Virus record (IMG/VR): IMGVR_UViG_3300045902_000319
Coordinates: 1-37,579 of that record
Origin: a virus
DNA length: 37,579 nt
Reading direction: 5' to 3' (one strand)
Position numbers and translations under genes: made by a program. The notes beneath the pieces were generated by a model. The model was not told the DNA's origin, made no database searches, and saw nothing but the letters and a program-made list of their open reading frames with translations. How positions within the stretch are numbered: the first letter of the stretch is position 1; the number at the start of each line of letters is the position of its first letter. Shown piece after piece: positions 22,934-31,248 of the stretch.

Positions 22934-24798
22934 TGGATATTGGGTACATCACTAGAAGTGCAAGTACATACGGTGGCAACTGGAATAAAATAAAGGGTCA
23001 ACCAAGAGAGTACACAATTTTCAATTCGTATAGTGAGGCAAATACAGGTGTACTAAGGGTATCAACTTTAACGGGTGCATTAGTTGGGAATATTTCTTTG
23101 ACTAACAGGAATACAAAATTTGTAGAAGGGATTTTTCACACTACACCCGATGGATCAGAAAGTTTTTCTTTCAAATTAAATTCACTTCCTGATTTTCCTA
23201 TATTACGTTTTTCTAAAGTTCAAATAGCACTAAATGAAAATAAAATATTTTCTGGCTATATCTCAGAGATTCCAGAACAAGGGACAAAGAGAAAAAACTA
23301 TTTTGAGTACAAGGGCTTTGGTACTGCGAAACTTTTAGAAAAACAAATAGTACAAAACGATCTTGTTTATGACATTAAAAATATTACTGTTTCTGGTTCA
23401 AATATGGTTATTGAATCCACTACTGATCTAGATTCTAGAGTACAAGTAAATAGATATGCAATTGTCAAAGGGGCGGCTGAAAGTAACAATAATATTTCTG
23501 GGTACATTACTAATGTTTCTGGACGTGAAATAACTTTACTAAATCCCGCTGCAATTGCTCAAACAATTACAATAGGTCAAATTTGGGTTTTACCCGAAGA
23601 ATGGTCGGGCTATGGTACAGTTTTAATTAGCGACTTATTCCGTCAAATAGTCACAACCTATGCGAACGAGTTACCAATAAATTATGTACCAGAAAAGATT
23701 TTTGATACTACTGGATTTACAACGGGCGGCGGTCGAGTTGATTTTCATGGGAGTACACTGAAAAAAGTTTTTGACAATATTAAATTGATGCTTGGAAATT
23801 CCTTTGATTTAGGAGTAGATGAAACTGACTCATTTTTTCTTAGACCGAAACCAACGAATACATTAGGACAACTCCATTCAGGATGGCAAGTACAAGAACC
23901 AGACATAAAACTAAGAACAAATAATATAATAAATTTTTGTATAGTAAACAGAAAGCAAATATCTAATAAAAATGCAAGTACAACTATTGGAGCGACCAGT
24001 CAAGATTTAACAAGTCAAAAAAAGTATGGGCTATTTAAGAAAGAAATTGAAGTGCCTTCTTATATGTCCGATTCTCTTTGTCAAATAATTGCAGATCAAA
24101 AAGTACAAGACTATAAAGAACCCAAGCCACAAATAAACCTGAAAAATCTTGACTTAAAATATTATCAACATGGTTATTATAATATAGTAAGCGAACAAGA
24201 TGAATTTATTTTTGACCTCGACGATTTCGAATCCTTAACAGGGTGGAATAGTGATCCATTAGGAGTAACGACTACTCTTGATAATGATGTACTGATTTCT
24301 GGCGCATACTCTACAAAATTTCTTTTGACTAGTGATTCAAATGGAAGTAAAAAAATCAAAACAGTTGATTGGAAATTAAATTTTGGAAAAGAATTATTTC
24401 TTTGGGTGTATCAATCTACTCCTAGCCAAATACTAAGATTTTATTTTGGAGAAACATCACATACAGAAAATTATTTTGATATTTTCCCGAGTGTAGCAAA
24501 TTCTTTCTTCCCAGTTGTTTTAAATATATCTAATTTAGGTTTATCTAAAATAGGAGAAATTGCTTTCGAGTTTTCTAATGTATCCACTAGTACAAGTATT
24601 TACATTGACAGAATGCAAGTTCTTGACTTTGGTAGTATTAGGTATCGTTCGTACACAAAAAAAGTTGTTTATAAATTTTTGACAAGAAAGAGTGTTGTAG
24701 ACATTGAATTTGGAGACGATAACCCAAGAAATTTAGAGGACTTTATGAGCGGAGTACAAGGTCAAATAGAAAGTAGCAAACTAATAACAAAGGACTAA
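22933..24798 (+). CDS. Tail-tip / baseplate hub protein (Tal-like)
   Basis: The 621-residue protein follows Dit (with the deaminase between) and begins with a beta domain. VQIALNENKIFSGYISEIPE matches the hub-type motif seen in Tal and gpD-like proteins. A middle segment with STLKKVFDNIKLMLGNSFDL resembles hub domain organisation. The C-terminal third has a carbohydrate-binding-like beta sandwich (STKFLLTSDSNGSKKIKTVD, LFLWVYQSTPSQILRFYFGE). It probably closes the tube and carries receptor-binding parts. The start overlaps the deaminase stop. Confidence 0.7.
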   Translation: MDIGYITRSASTYGGNWNKIKGQPREYTIFNSYSEANTGVLRVSTLTGALVGNISLTNRNTKFVEGIFHTTPDGSESFSFKLNSLPDFPILRFSKVQIALNENKIFSGYISEIPEQGTKRKNYFEYKGFGTAKLLEKQIVQNDLVYDIKNITVSGSNMVIESTTDLDSRVQVNRYAIVKGAAESNNNISGYITNVSGREITLLNPAAIAQTITIGQIWVLPEEWSGYGTVLISDLFRQIVTTYANELPINYVPEKIFDTTGFTTGGGRVDFHGSTLKKVFDNIKLMLGNSFDLGVDETDSFFLRPKPTNTLGQLHSGWQVQEPDIKLRTNNIINFCIVNRKQISNKNASTTIGATSQDLTSQKKYGLFKKEIEVPSYMSDSLCQIIADQKVQDYKEPKPQINLKNLDLKYYQHGYYNIVSEQDEFIFDLDDFESLTGWNSDPLGVTTTLDNDVLISGAYSTKFLLTSDSNGSKKIKTVDWKLNFGKELFLWVYQSTPSQILRFYFGETSHTENYFDIFPSVANSFFPVVLNISNLGLSKIGEIAFEFSNVSTSTSIYIDRMQVLDFGSIRYRSYTKKVVYKFLTRKSVVDIEFGDDNPRNLEDFMSGVQGQIESSKLITKD

Positions 24799-24805
24799 TA
24801 ATAAT

Positions 24806-25816
24806 ATGGCTCTAACAGGTGATTATTTTACAGATTGGAGACGTGATCCAATAGACAATAGTTTTTATCCCGAAGAAATTACAGCTGAACCCAACAACGT
24901 TGTAATTATATCAGGTACAAATGGTAGGCGTGGCTTTTATTTAATTGAAGTCCCAAGCCCTGATTTCCCAGTTACAATTACGAGAACCCATATAGTCGAT
25001 GGTAGCGGAAATATTGTACCAGATCCGAGTCCACCTATATATACACAGGTAAGTGGAAACCCTTCTAGTGGTGAGTATGCGGTTAATTTTGAACGTGGTT
25101 TAATTATTCTGAATTCAGATGAGTACAATAATACTTATCAAAAAGGTAGTATTTTTAATGTTGCTTACTATGGGCTAGGCTCTCAGATGAACGTAAGAAA
25201 CACTCTATATATAGAAATTAGTGTACTAAATACAAAATTGTCTGTTAACGGTTCTTTGCCTATGACTGGCAATTTGAATTTAGGGAATCAAAAAATTATT
25301 TCTTTGCTAAGTGGTACAGCCCCTAATGATGCCGTAAACAAATCTCAATTAGATTTAAAGGTTTCCAAATCAGGTGACTCCATGACTGGTTCGCTTGCAA
25401 TGGGAAATAATAAAATTACAGGTCTTGCAAATGGTACAGCCCCTAATGATGCCGTAAACTATAGCCAACTTGTTTCGAGTTCATTTTTTGGAGTACATCA
25501 ACAAAGTGGATCAGCAGGGACTAATACAGTCACAGCGGAAGCTAAATTGTATGATTTTTTTTCTAGTGGTGGTGGTACATTTATTTACGATATTACAGGA
25601 TTAAACGATATAAACGGTACAATATTCTTTGTTTATTGTGTTGGGTCGATTCCTACACTTACGGCACAGACTGTGGAAGTGAAAATAAATGGTACAACAA
25701 TTTTTGCAGATCAAACTTCCAACGGTGGGAATGTGTCCCCTTTAAATTATAACTATATTAGGATTGTTTTCAAACATTCTGGTACATGGTTTTATAAGGG
25801 GATTTCAGGTACATGA
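24806..25816 (+). CDS. Tail fibre / tip protein with LPMTG repeats
   Basis: The N-terminal 140 residues form a beta domain (VVIISGTNGRRGFYLIEVPS, GEYAVNFERGLIILNSDEYN). Then come two copies of a 40-residue fibre unit (LPMTGNLNLGNQKIISLLSG with TAPNDAVNKSQL, and SMTGSLAMGNNKITGLANG with TAPNDAVNYSQL), typical of trimeric phage fibres. The C-terminal part is a beta domain that could bind a receptor. A 28-bp stretch is identical in both units (25312-25339 and 25432-25459), pointing to recent duplication. The stop overlaps the next start (ATGA). Confidence 0.8.
   Translation: MALTGDYFTDWRRDPIDNSFYPEEITAEPNNVVIISGTNGRRGFYLIEVPSPDFPVTITRTHIVDGSGNIVPDPSPPIYTQVSGNPSSGEYAVNFERGLIILNSDEYNNTYQKGSIFNVAYYGLGSQMNVRNTLYIEISVLNTKLSVNGSLPMTGNLNLGNQKIISLLSGTAPNDAVNKSQLDLKVSKSGDSMTGSLAMGNNKITGLANGTAPNDAVNYSQLVSSSFFGVHQQSGSAGTNTVTAEAKLYDFFSSGGGTFIYDITGLNDINGTIFFVYCVGSIPTLTAQTVEVKINGTTIFADQTSNGGNVSPLNYNYIRIVFKHSGTWFYKGISGT
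25312..25459 (+). repeat. Two identical 28-bp copies inside the fibre gene
   Basis: Bases 25312-25339 and 25432-25459 are identical over 28 bases, including the wobble positions of TAPNDAVN codons, and lie exactly 120 bases (40 codons) apart. Identity at silent positions suggests recent duplication or gene conversion; it could also support in-frame expansion or contraction of the fibre. Confidence 0.8.
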
Positions 25817-26097
25817 TTCCTAAAACACTAAATTTAACATTGACCAAGGGTGACACGTGGGAAATAAATTTCCCTATAAGAAATCTTATTGGTTCAACTA
25901 TATTTGCTCAGATAAAAAATAAGGGGATGGATTTCTCTATGAGTTTTAACAGTACAATAACAACAAATAATTTATTGCTATCTATGAGTGCATCAAATAC
26001 AAATACTTTGAAAGAATCTTTTTATCTATATGATGTGAGAGTAAAAAGAGGCAGTACAATAAAAACTGAATACAGGGGAGCTATATACATTTTATGA
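25813..26097 (+). CDS. Small beta-sandwich tail protein (BppU-N-like), 94 aa
   Basis: The protein begins LTLTKGDTWEINFPIRN and ends in the strands LYDVRVKRGSTIKTEYRGAI. The same layout (Y.GDTLQIVFENV near the start, LYRYDLRISRDGIINADYFG later) forms the N-terminus of the next protein. These are probably baseplate attachment domains like the N-terminal domain of BppU-type proteins. It is joined by ATGA overlaps on both sides. The fold assignment is inference from the pattern. Confidence 0.6.
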   Translation: MIPKTLNLTLTKGDTWEINFPIRNLIGSTIFAQIKNKGMDFSMSFNSTITTNNLLLSMSASNTNTLKESFYLYDVRVKRGSTIKTEYRGAIYIL

Positions 26098-27731
26098 TAG
26101 GAAATTTATATCCAAAAAATAATAAATCTATAGAGGTTTATAGGGGGGACACTCTCCAAATTGTTTTCGAGAATGTACCTGAATTGACTACACCCTCTAT
26201 CGTAACAGTACAATTTCAGGTGAGGCTTGCCCCTGACCAAACTTTACTAATCAATAAAGATGTACTAATTTCAGATCCTGCTAACGATTGGGCTAATGGG
26301 CGTGTTGCAGTAAATTTGACGAGTGGTCAGACACAGGGTTTAAAACCAGATACATTGTACCGATACGATTTAAGAATTTCTCGTGATGGAATTATAAATG
26401 CAGATTATTTTGGAAATTTTTATTTAGTCGGTGATATATCTGGAACGGATACAATTGTAGACCCTGTAAGTGTTGGAGATATTTATACAAATTTATCTAG
26501 TAGTACAACTGGTAAAGGTGCATCTTTAATTGGCGTGCTATCGTCTTTTTGGACTTCTATTGTCGGTACATTGACAGTGGAATCTGTTTTGCAATGGTTG
26601 TACAATAACACTCTGAAAAAGATCAATCCATTTACTGGAAATAAATTATTAAGAAGTGACTCGACCGATCAAAATATAGTTGTTGAAACTGGAATTGCAG
26701 TCTCTGGAAATAATTTATCAAATGTCTCTTCGATTGATATAAATGGTCAATATCTAAAAAATGGTGTACCAATTAATACCGATGACATTCCAGAGGGATC
26801 AAATTTATATTACACACAGGCTAGGTTTGATAGTGCATTTAGTGCTAAAAGTACGACAGATTTAAGCGAAGGTTCAAATTTATATTTTTCAAATTTGCGT
26901 GTACTGGATTATTTAAAAGTGATCCTTTCGAGTGCTGGCGACATTCTGTATCGTGATAACTCGAATAATATTGCAAGGTTACCAGTCGGGACAAATGGTC
27001 AAGTGCTTCAATCGAATGGCACACTCCCTGTGTGGTCATCGGCATCCTTAGCAGGCTCTTTGCCTATTGGTACAATAATTGCTTACGATGAATTCGGTAC
27101 ACTTTCACCCCCTTTTGGCTCAGAATGGATGGGATGTAATGGTCAACTTTGTACCGATACTGGTAGCCCGTACAATGGTTACCGTGTACCAAATTTAAAC
27201 GGAGCAACAATTACTAATATCCCTGTTACAGCAGTAAATAATACTACAAAAATAGTTACAGTATCGGTACAAAATGCTAGGGCATTCTCTATAGGTGACA
27301 CTTTGAGTTTCAATATAAGTATTCCAAATGCAGTTGTTAAAAATGTAAATTTCAGCACTGGCGAAATTACAATAGGAGATTCTACTGTTTGGAATGCTTT
27401 AGCCAACTTTGCACTTACAACACATAATCTTACAGGTATAACTACAATTACAGCACTTACAGGTGTAAAAAGATATTTGAAGGGTGGTGATGGAGCAGGG
27501 TCAAATATTGATACTTTTCAGGGGCACAGAATGAGCCCATTACATCCACAATACCTATTTTACGGGGCTGGAGGTACTGACAATATCTCGACACCTATTT
27601 CAGGTACAGGTTTTGGGACTATTATAACGACTGGAGATCCTGTTAACGACCCATATAACGGAACGCCTAGAACTGGTCCGAGGACAGAACCGCCGAACTA
27701 TTCAGTAATATATTTAATTAAAATAAAATAA
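26094..27731 (+). CDS. Receptor-binding tail fibre with collar domain
   Basis: This is a 545-residue fibre. Residues 1-115 form a beta domain homologous to the preceding small protein. The shaft (about 150-320) includes two units of the EGSNLYYTQARF type (EGSNLYYTQARFDSAFSAKS, EGSNLYFSNLRVLDYLK). The C-terminus is a phage tail collar domain (LPIGTIIAYDEFGTLSPPFG, EWMGCNGQ, YRVPNLNG; final RTEPPNYSVIYLIKIK). About 80 residues (ITNIPVTAVNNTTKIVTVSV onward) are inserted inside the collar after PNLNG, which is unusual. It is the likely host-recognition protein. Confidence 0.8.
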   Translation: MIGNLYPKNNKSIEVYRGDTLQIVFENVPELTTPSIVTVQFQVRLAPDQTLLINKDVLISDPANDWANGRVAVNLTSGQTQGLKPDTLYRYDLRISRDGIINADYFGNFYLVGDISGTDTIVDPVSVGDIYTNLSSSTTGKGASLIGVLSSFWTSIVGTLTVESVLQWLYNNTLKKINPFTGNKLLRSDSTDQNIVVETGIAVSGNNLSNVSSIDINGQYLKNGVPINTDDIPEGSNLYYTQARFDSAFSAKSTTDLSEGSNLYFSNLRVLDYLKVILSSAGDILYRDNSNNIARLPVGTNGQVLQSNGTLPVWSSASLAGSLPIGTIIAYDEFGTLSPPFGSEWMGCNGQLCTDTGSPYNGYRVPNLNGATITNIPVTAVNNTTKIVTVSVQNARAFSIGDTLSFNISIPNAVVKNVNFSTGEITIGDSTVWNALANFALTTHNLTGITTITALTGVKRYLKGGDGAGSNIDTFQGHRMSPLHPQYLFYGAGGTDNISTPISGTGFGTIITTGDPVNDPYNGTPRTGPRTEPPNYSVIYLIKIK

Positions 27732-27744
27732 GGAAAAATATAAT

Positions 27745-28188
27745 ATGGCTTTTTACAATTTAAATAGAGTTTACAAAGAACATAATAGGAATGAAACCGT
27801 TTGGTACACAGATATTGAGTGCACTCTCCCTGAAAAAGAAGGGTTTGAAAGAGTGTTCGATATAGAAAATAGTAAATGGATTTATCAATCTATTGAGACT
27901 AAAGATTGGAATAAATACCTATTTGATATTGGACTCCTAAAACTTTCCGAGTATGAAAAATTTGATTCAGATTGGAACATTGTACAAAAAACACAAGATG
28001 AACTTTTGTCTGAAAATATAATTACTAAACAAGAGTATAATAGACAAAAGATTGCCGAAATAGATTACAAATTGTACCAATTAGATATAAAATCAGTTAG
28101 ACCTCTGAGAGAGGGGAACATTAAAAAGATACAAGAACTTGAATTAGAAGCTGAAAAACTAAGGATAGAAAGAAAGAAATTTATCTAA
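27745..28188 (+). CDS. Possible tail fibre assembly or fibre-associated protein, 147 aa
   Basis: It follows the collar-domain fibre by 13 bases with AAGGAAAAATATA before ATG 27745. The N-terminal half is mixed (VYKEHNRNETVWYTDIECTL). The C-terminal half is helical with EIDYKLYQLDIKSVRPLREG, which resembles the helical end of tail-fibre-associated proteins (I..LD.KSIRALRE). Fibre assembly chaperones often occupy this place. Identification is moderate at best. Confidence 0.5.
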   Translation: MAFYNLNRVYKEHNRNETVWYTDIECTLPEKEGFERVFDIENSKWIYQSIETKDWNKYLFDIGLLKLSEYEKFDSDWNIVQKTQDELLSENIITKQEYNRQKIAEIDYKLYQLDIKSVRPLREGNIKKIQELELEAEKLRIERKKFI

Positions 28189-28189
28189 A

Positions 28190-28936
28190 ATGGACATACA
28201 ATATACAAAAATTTACAAAGCACTTTTCTCGAATTGGTTTTGGCAATTTGTTATTACAGGTGGTGGTATATTAGGAATTCTTAAAATAATGTTATGGGCA
28301 CAAGGTCTGAGGATAATAAGTTTTTTCCGAGTGTACAAGGACAGAAAGAAATTTCTTAACCATCAAATATTTACTAAAATTAGGCATATACTTTTAGGAA
28401 AGTACATTGAAAACTCTATTGTAGATATTGCCAAGAAAAGAATTGCGAGAGAGGTATTGAGTATAGAAATTTATGTAATCCAACAGATAATTAAAAATAA
28501 TTTGAAATCTATTTTTAAGAATAATTTTATTGAATACCTAAAATCATTCCCAGAATTCTCAAATGATAAATTAGTAAAATTATTTATTAGAGAGTATATA
28601 GAATCTAGGGAATACGTCGAGACACGAGCAAGGAATAGACTAACAAAAAATAATAATATGAGCGATGATGACTTTGAAAGGCTCTGGAACGTGTACTCTG
28701 AATTTACGACAACCTATGAAATCATACTCCATGAAAGCTTGAATAGTTTGTACGATCATAAAAATGTGTACGCTACACTATGGGATATATTAAGAGTTTT
28801 TGAAATAATAGTCGAAACAATTTATAAAACAATTGGGAGCAAATTTAATCTAATGAATGGTCGGATAGATTGGGTTCGGTACAAGAATTATATAATAGGT
28901 GAGGATAAAAAAAGGACTAATTTTAATAGCCCTTAG
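28190..28936 (+). CDS. Membrane-anchored hypothetical protein, 248 aa
   Basis: I do not recognise this protein. One hydrophobic stretch near residues 14-38 (NWFWQFVITGGGILGILKIM) is followed by about 200 residues of charged helices (KKRIAREVLSIEIYVIQQII, YETRARNRL-type segments). The gene starts one base after the previous stop with only a weak ribosome site, so it may be translated by coupling. The last gene of the rightward structural run, it could be a lysis or exclusion protein, but nothing specific supports either. Confidence 0.6.
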   Translation: MDIQYTKIYKALFSNWFWQFVITGGGILGILKIMLWAQGLRIISFFRVYKDRKKFLNHQIFTKIRHILLGKYIENSIVDIAKKRIAREVLSIEIYVIQQIIKNNLKSIFKNNFIEYLKSFPEFSNDKLVKLFIREYIESREYVETRARNRLTKNNNMSDDDFERLWNVYSEFTTTYEIILHESLNSLYDHKNVYATLWDILRVFEIIVETIYKTIGSKFNLMNGRIDWVRYKNYIIGEDKKRTNFNSP

Positions 28937-29048
28937 AATTTATCTCTTATCTATTAGGATTTACTAATTACAAAACACAACAATCGTTATTTAATTAGGA
29001 AATAATTTATTAAATACCTCTGCAGTCTATAGAAATAATTTATTTGAT

Positions 29049-29417
29049 TTAATATTCCTGTTTATTTATAAGAACTTCTTCCCCGTCTATAATTTTATAG
29101 TGTTCTTTACAGACCAATTTGTTTTCAGAATTATATTTATATTTATATTTATATTCCCAAAGAAGAACTTCTTCCCCGTATTTTGTTGTATATTCTGCCT
29201 GATAAATTTTATTATTTCTTTTATCGTATTTGTATTCGTTTCTCCATAGAAGAATTTTGTTCCCATCTTGTATTTTATAATATGCAACTTGAATCCTATT
29301 ATTCCTCTTGTCGTATTTGTATTCTTTTTTATAAACAAGAATATCTTTGCCACCATGTAATTCGTAATATGCTTCGGAAATCAAATTCCCTTTTTTATCG
29401 TATTCCCTTTTATTCAA
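29049..29417 (-). CDS. Aromatic-repeat protein, paralogue of the 6771 gene
   Basis: The 122-residue protein consists of about four units of 27-30 residues (KEYKYDKRNNRIQVAYYKIQ, DGNKILLWRNEYKYDKRNNK, GEEVLLWEYKYKYKYNSENK), a YD-like beta-hairpin repeat with regular Tyr, Trp and Lys. The gene at 6771 encodes a shorter relative on the other strand. It starts with TTG 29417, overlapping the end of ThyX, behind GAGAAAGAG. There is no signal peptide. The function is unknown; the repeat fold suggests a binding role. Confidence 0.7.
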   Translation of the reverse strand: MNKREYDKKGNLISEAYYELHGGKDILVYKKEYKYDKRNNRIQVAYYKIQDGNKILLWRNEYKYDKRNNKIYQAEYTTKYGEEVLLWEYKYKYKYNSENKLVCKEHYKIIDGEEVLINKQEY

Positions 29418-30300
29418 ATCTCTTTCTCTTATTTAATGTATTTGGATTTACTAATAAACCAAGTTTATAAAATTTCTCTTTTAGTTCTCTGCCTTCCCTA
29501 TCCGAAAGGTTTCGGAGTAAAAAATAATAATCCTTGTATCTTCCATCTATAAAACAAGAAATAATTTCTTGCTCTAACTTACTTAATCGTATACTACCTA
29601 TAGTATAGTCTTTAAAAGCCCTATATGTGATTGGACACCATAAGTACAAGATTTGAAATATCTTTCTGGCATATTGCCTAATTTCAAATTGTGCATGAGA
29701 ATCCATTCTGAGAGTTAAAAAATTCAATAGATTGTGTAAATCTATTTTCCAGTAAGCTTCTGTATAGGTAGATAGAGGTAAATCTTTGCGAGCTTGTTCT
29801 CTTGCCATTCCCTTGTCGATTCTCTCTTTGTAAACCGATATGATTTGTGATTGCAGTTCTTTCTCTTGTTTAGAAAAATATTCACCTTCGCTAGAATCAA
29901 AGAATCCACTGCTACCTTGTCGATTGGATTTTGATTGTACTCTCCAATCTTTTGGACTTGTTGTTTGCATAGAGTCAATCGCCAATGAATATCTTGTAGA
30001 ATATTCATTCACATTTGCAGTGCGATGCCTGATCCATTGACGCCAAGTGTCCATTGGTACACGGATATGCAATTTAATTTCGCACATTTCAAAGGGAGTT
30101 GTGTGTCGATTTCTTAGTAAATACCTAATCAAATTCGTATCGCTGGAAATTGTTTTTGTACCACTCCCATAAGATACTCTAGCCGCTTGTACTATTGAAT
30201 CGTCTGTACCCATATAATCAATTACTCGGATAAATCCATCATTCAAAACATTGTACTTTTTACCTAAAATTTTGTTTAGGTTTTTGCTTTCTGCTCTCAT
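29410..30300 (-). CDS. thyX: Flavin-dependent thymidylate synthase
   Basis: ThyX makes dTMP from dUMP using methylene-tetrahydrofolate and FAD. The signature RHRx7S is present at 91-101 (RHRTANVNEYS), preceded by RHTTPFEMCEIKLHIRVPMD (65-84), which contributes FAD and substrate contacts, and followed by SHAQFEIRQYA near residue 200. A length of 296 residues is normal. TAGGAGAAAAAA precedes its ATG at 30300. It complements the dCTP deaminase at 22412, so the phage directs pyrimidines into thymidylate for its AT-rich DNA. GTAC remains enriched in this leftward gene, in the sense orientation. Confidence 0.95.
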   Translation of the reverse strand: MRAESKNLNKILGKKYNVLNDGFIRVIDYMGTDDSIVQAARVSYGSGTKTISSDTNLIRYLLRNRHTTPFEMCEIKLHIRVPMDTWRQWIRHRTANVNEYSTRYSLAIDSMQTTSPKDWRVQSKSNRQGSSGFFDSSEGEYFSKQEKELQSQIISVYKERIDKGMAREQARKDLPLSTYTEAYWKIDLHNLLNFLTLRMDSHAQFEIRQYARKIFQILYLWCPITYRAFKDYTIGSIRLSKLEQEIISCFIDGRYKDYYFLLRNLSDREGRELKEKFYKLGLLVNPNTLNKRKRFE

Positions 30301-30316
30301 TTTTTTCTCCTATTTA

Positions 30317-30568
30317 TCATAACTCTTCGTGTAAAAACTCCCTTGCATTTGGAAAAATATCAAATAATTCTTCTTGTTCTTCTTCGTAAAAAAATCTACC
30401 TATATCGTAATTTATCCCATTAGCAAGGTCTTCGTCCCAAATTCCTTCGTGAATTTCATAATCTTCTTCAGTTAAGATCATGAGCACAACAAAATAGGTA
30501 TTCATTCTTAAAGGGTATGCTTTTTTTAGGGCTATATCTATTGCGTCACGTTCTTTAGATAAATTCAA
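30317..30568 (-). CDS. Acidic hypothetical protein, 83 aa
   Basis: TTG at 30568 with GGAGAAAATAA before it overlaps the stop of the upstream gene (TTGA). The protein is very acidic, with long stretches of Glu and Asp (TEEDYEIHEGIWDEDLANGI, FYEEEQEELFDIFP). It has no recognised domain. Such acidic small phage proteins are sometimes DNA mimics or inhibitors of host enzymes; that is only a possibility here. Confidence 0.65.
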   Translation of the reverse strand: MNLSKERDAIDIALKKAYPLRMNTYFVVLMILTEEDYEIHEGIWDEDLANGINYDIGRFFYEEEQEELFDIFPNAREFLHEEL

Positions 30569-30897
30569 TTATTTTCTCCTATAATAATATTTATATCTTT
30601 ATAATAATGTATATATAAAATACAATAGCCCTTTTTGAGTCCCTCGGAATCCTGTAAAATATTTACTATTTGACCTGCAATAAAATTACCAGAAAATTCA
30701 TCTGACTCAGGGGCATGCTCTTGTAAAATTATCCAATCCCCTATTTGATAATTTCTATCGTTTTTTCTTAACTCCCAATTTTTTTGACCTTTCAGAGTTT
30801 GTTGGAAGAATGGGTTAGTACATTTCAATTTATGAAAATTGAATCTTTCGCCACCTTGTTCAATTTTGATTCCTTTCTTGTTCTTTTTTATTCTCAT
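30565..30897 (-). CDS. DUF3850 / ASCH-like protein, 110 aa
   Basis: The core HKLKCTNPFFQQTLKGQKNW followed by ELRKNDRNYQIGDWIILQEH is the conserved pattern of DUF3850 in the ASCH/PUA-like superfamily (HxLKxxxxFFxxxxxGxKxxELRKNDRxYxxGD). These proteins are thought to bind RNA or modified nucleotides. The GYCILYIHYYK end also fits. AAAGGAGAAAATAA precedes the ATG, inside the 55-bp duplicated promoter region. Confidence 0.8.
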   Translation of the reverse strand: MRIKKNKKGIKIEQGGERFNFHKLKCTNPFFQQTLKGQKNWELRKNDRNYQIGDWIILQEHAPESDEFSGNFIAGQIVNILQDSEGLKKGYCILYIHYYKDINIIIGENN

Positions 30898-30901
30898 TTT
30901 A

Positions 30902-30956
30902 TTTTCTCCTTTAATAATAATATTTATTATCGGGTTAATTAAAAAATACTTTACAA
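30902..30956. repeat. 55-bp divergent promoter repeat, copy 1
   Basis: This segment is identical over 55 bases to 32947-33001. It carries the ribosome site of the leftward gene (AAAGGAG on the minus strand), an AT-rich leftward promoter region with a TTAATTAA palindrome, and at its right end TTTACAA, which serves as -35 in both directions (TTTACA rightward, TTGTAA leftward). It couples DUF3850 (left) with the holin (right). Confidence 0.8.
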
Positions 30957-30978
30957 GAAATATGTACCATAGTACAAT
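30950..30978 (+). promoter_or_regulatory. Holin-amidase promoter, probably leaderless
   Basis: TTTACA (30950-30955), a 17-base spacer and TACAAT (30973-30978) form a near-consensus promoter. The predicted start is about seven bases on, at ATG 30985, and there is no Shine-Dalgarno site. GTAC occurs twice in the spacer and -10 region. It probably serves as the lysis promoter. Confidence 0.65.
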
Positions 30979-30984
30979 AAAAAA

Positions 30985-31248
30985 ATGAAATTTGACTACT
31001 CAGATATAGCAAGCAAGGTTTATTCGAGATCATTTTTTGCAGTGTGTGTATTTATACTACTATCTCTTGGTATAGCAATTTTTAATCAAGATGATATTGT
31101 TGAAATCATGAAGATTGTACTGGCATTTGTAAGATATGCTCTAGCTCTATACGTTGTACCAGTATCCTTACAGATTGCAGGTGAATATGCTAAATTGATT
31201 TATGAAATTTTAGGGAATAAGGAAATTAAACGTGAAAGTAAAAAATAG
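30985..31248 (+). CDS. Probable holin, 87 aa
   Basis: Two hydrophobic segments (about 17-34, SFFAVCVFILLSLGIAIF, and about 43-66, MKIVLAFVRYALALYVVPVS) separated by a short acidic turn, and a charged tail ending in KEIKRESKK, make a class II-type holin profile. The endolysin gene follows with a 17-base overlap. It would form lesions in the inner membrane and release the amidase. Confidence 0.75.
   Translation: MKFDYSDIASKVYSRSFFAVCVFILLSLGIAIFNQDDIVEIMKIVLAFVRYALALYVVPVSLQIAGEYAKLIYEILGNKEIKRESKK

Noticed and set aside
28897-28940. Terminator after the last structural gene
   Set aside because: AAGGACTA and TAGCCCTT can pair with one mismatch, but the stem is weak and no T-run follows.
29183-29470. 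Rightward frame opposite the leftward repeat-protein gene
   Set aside because: It mirrors the Tyr/Lys-rich repeats of the gene on the other strand and lacks a start signal.
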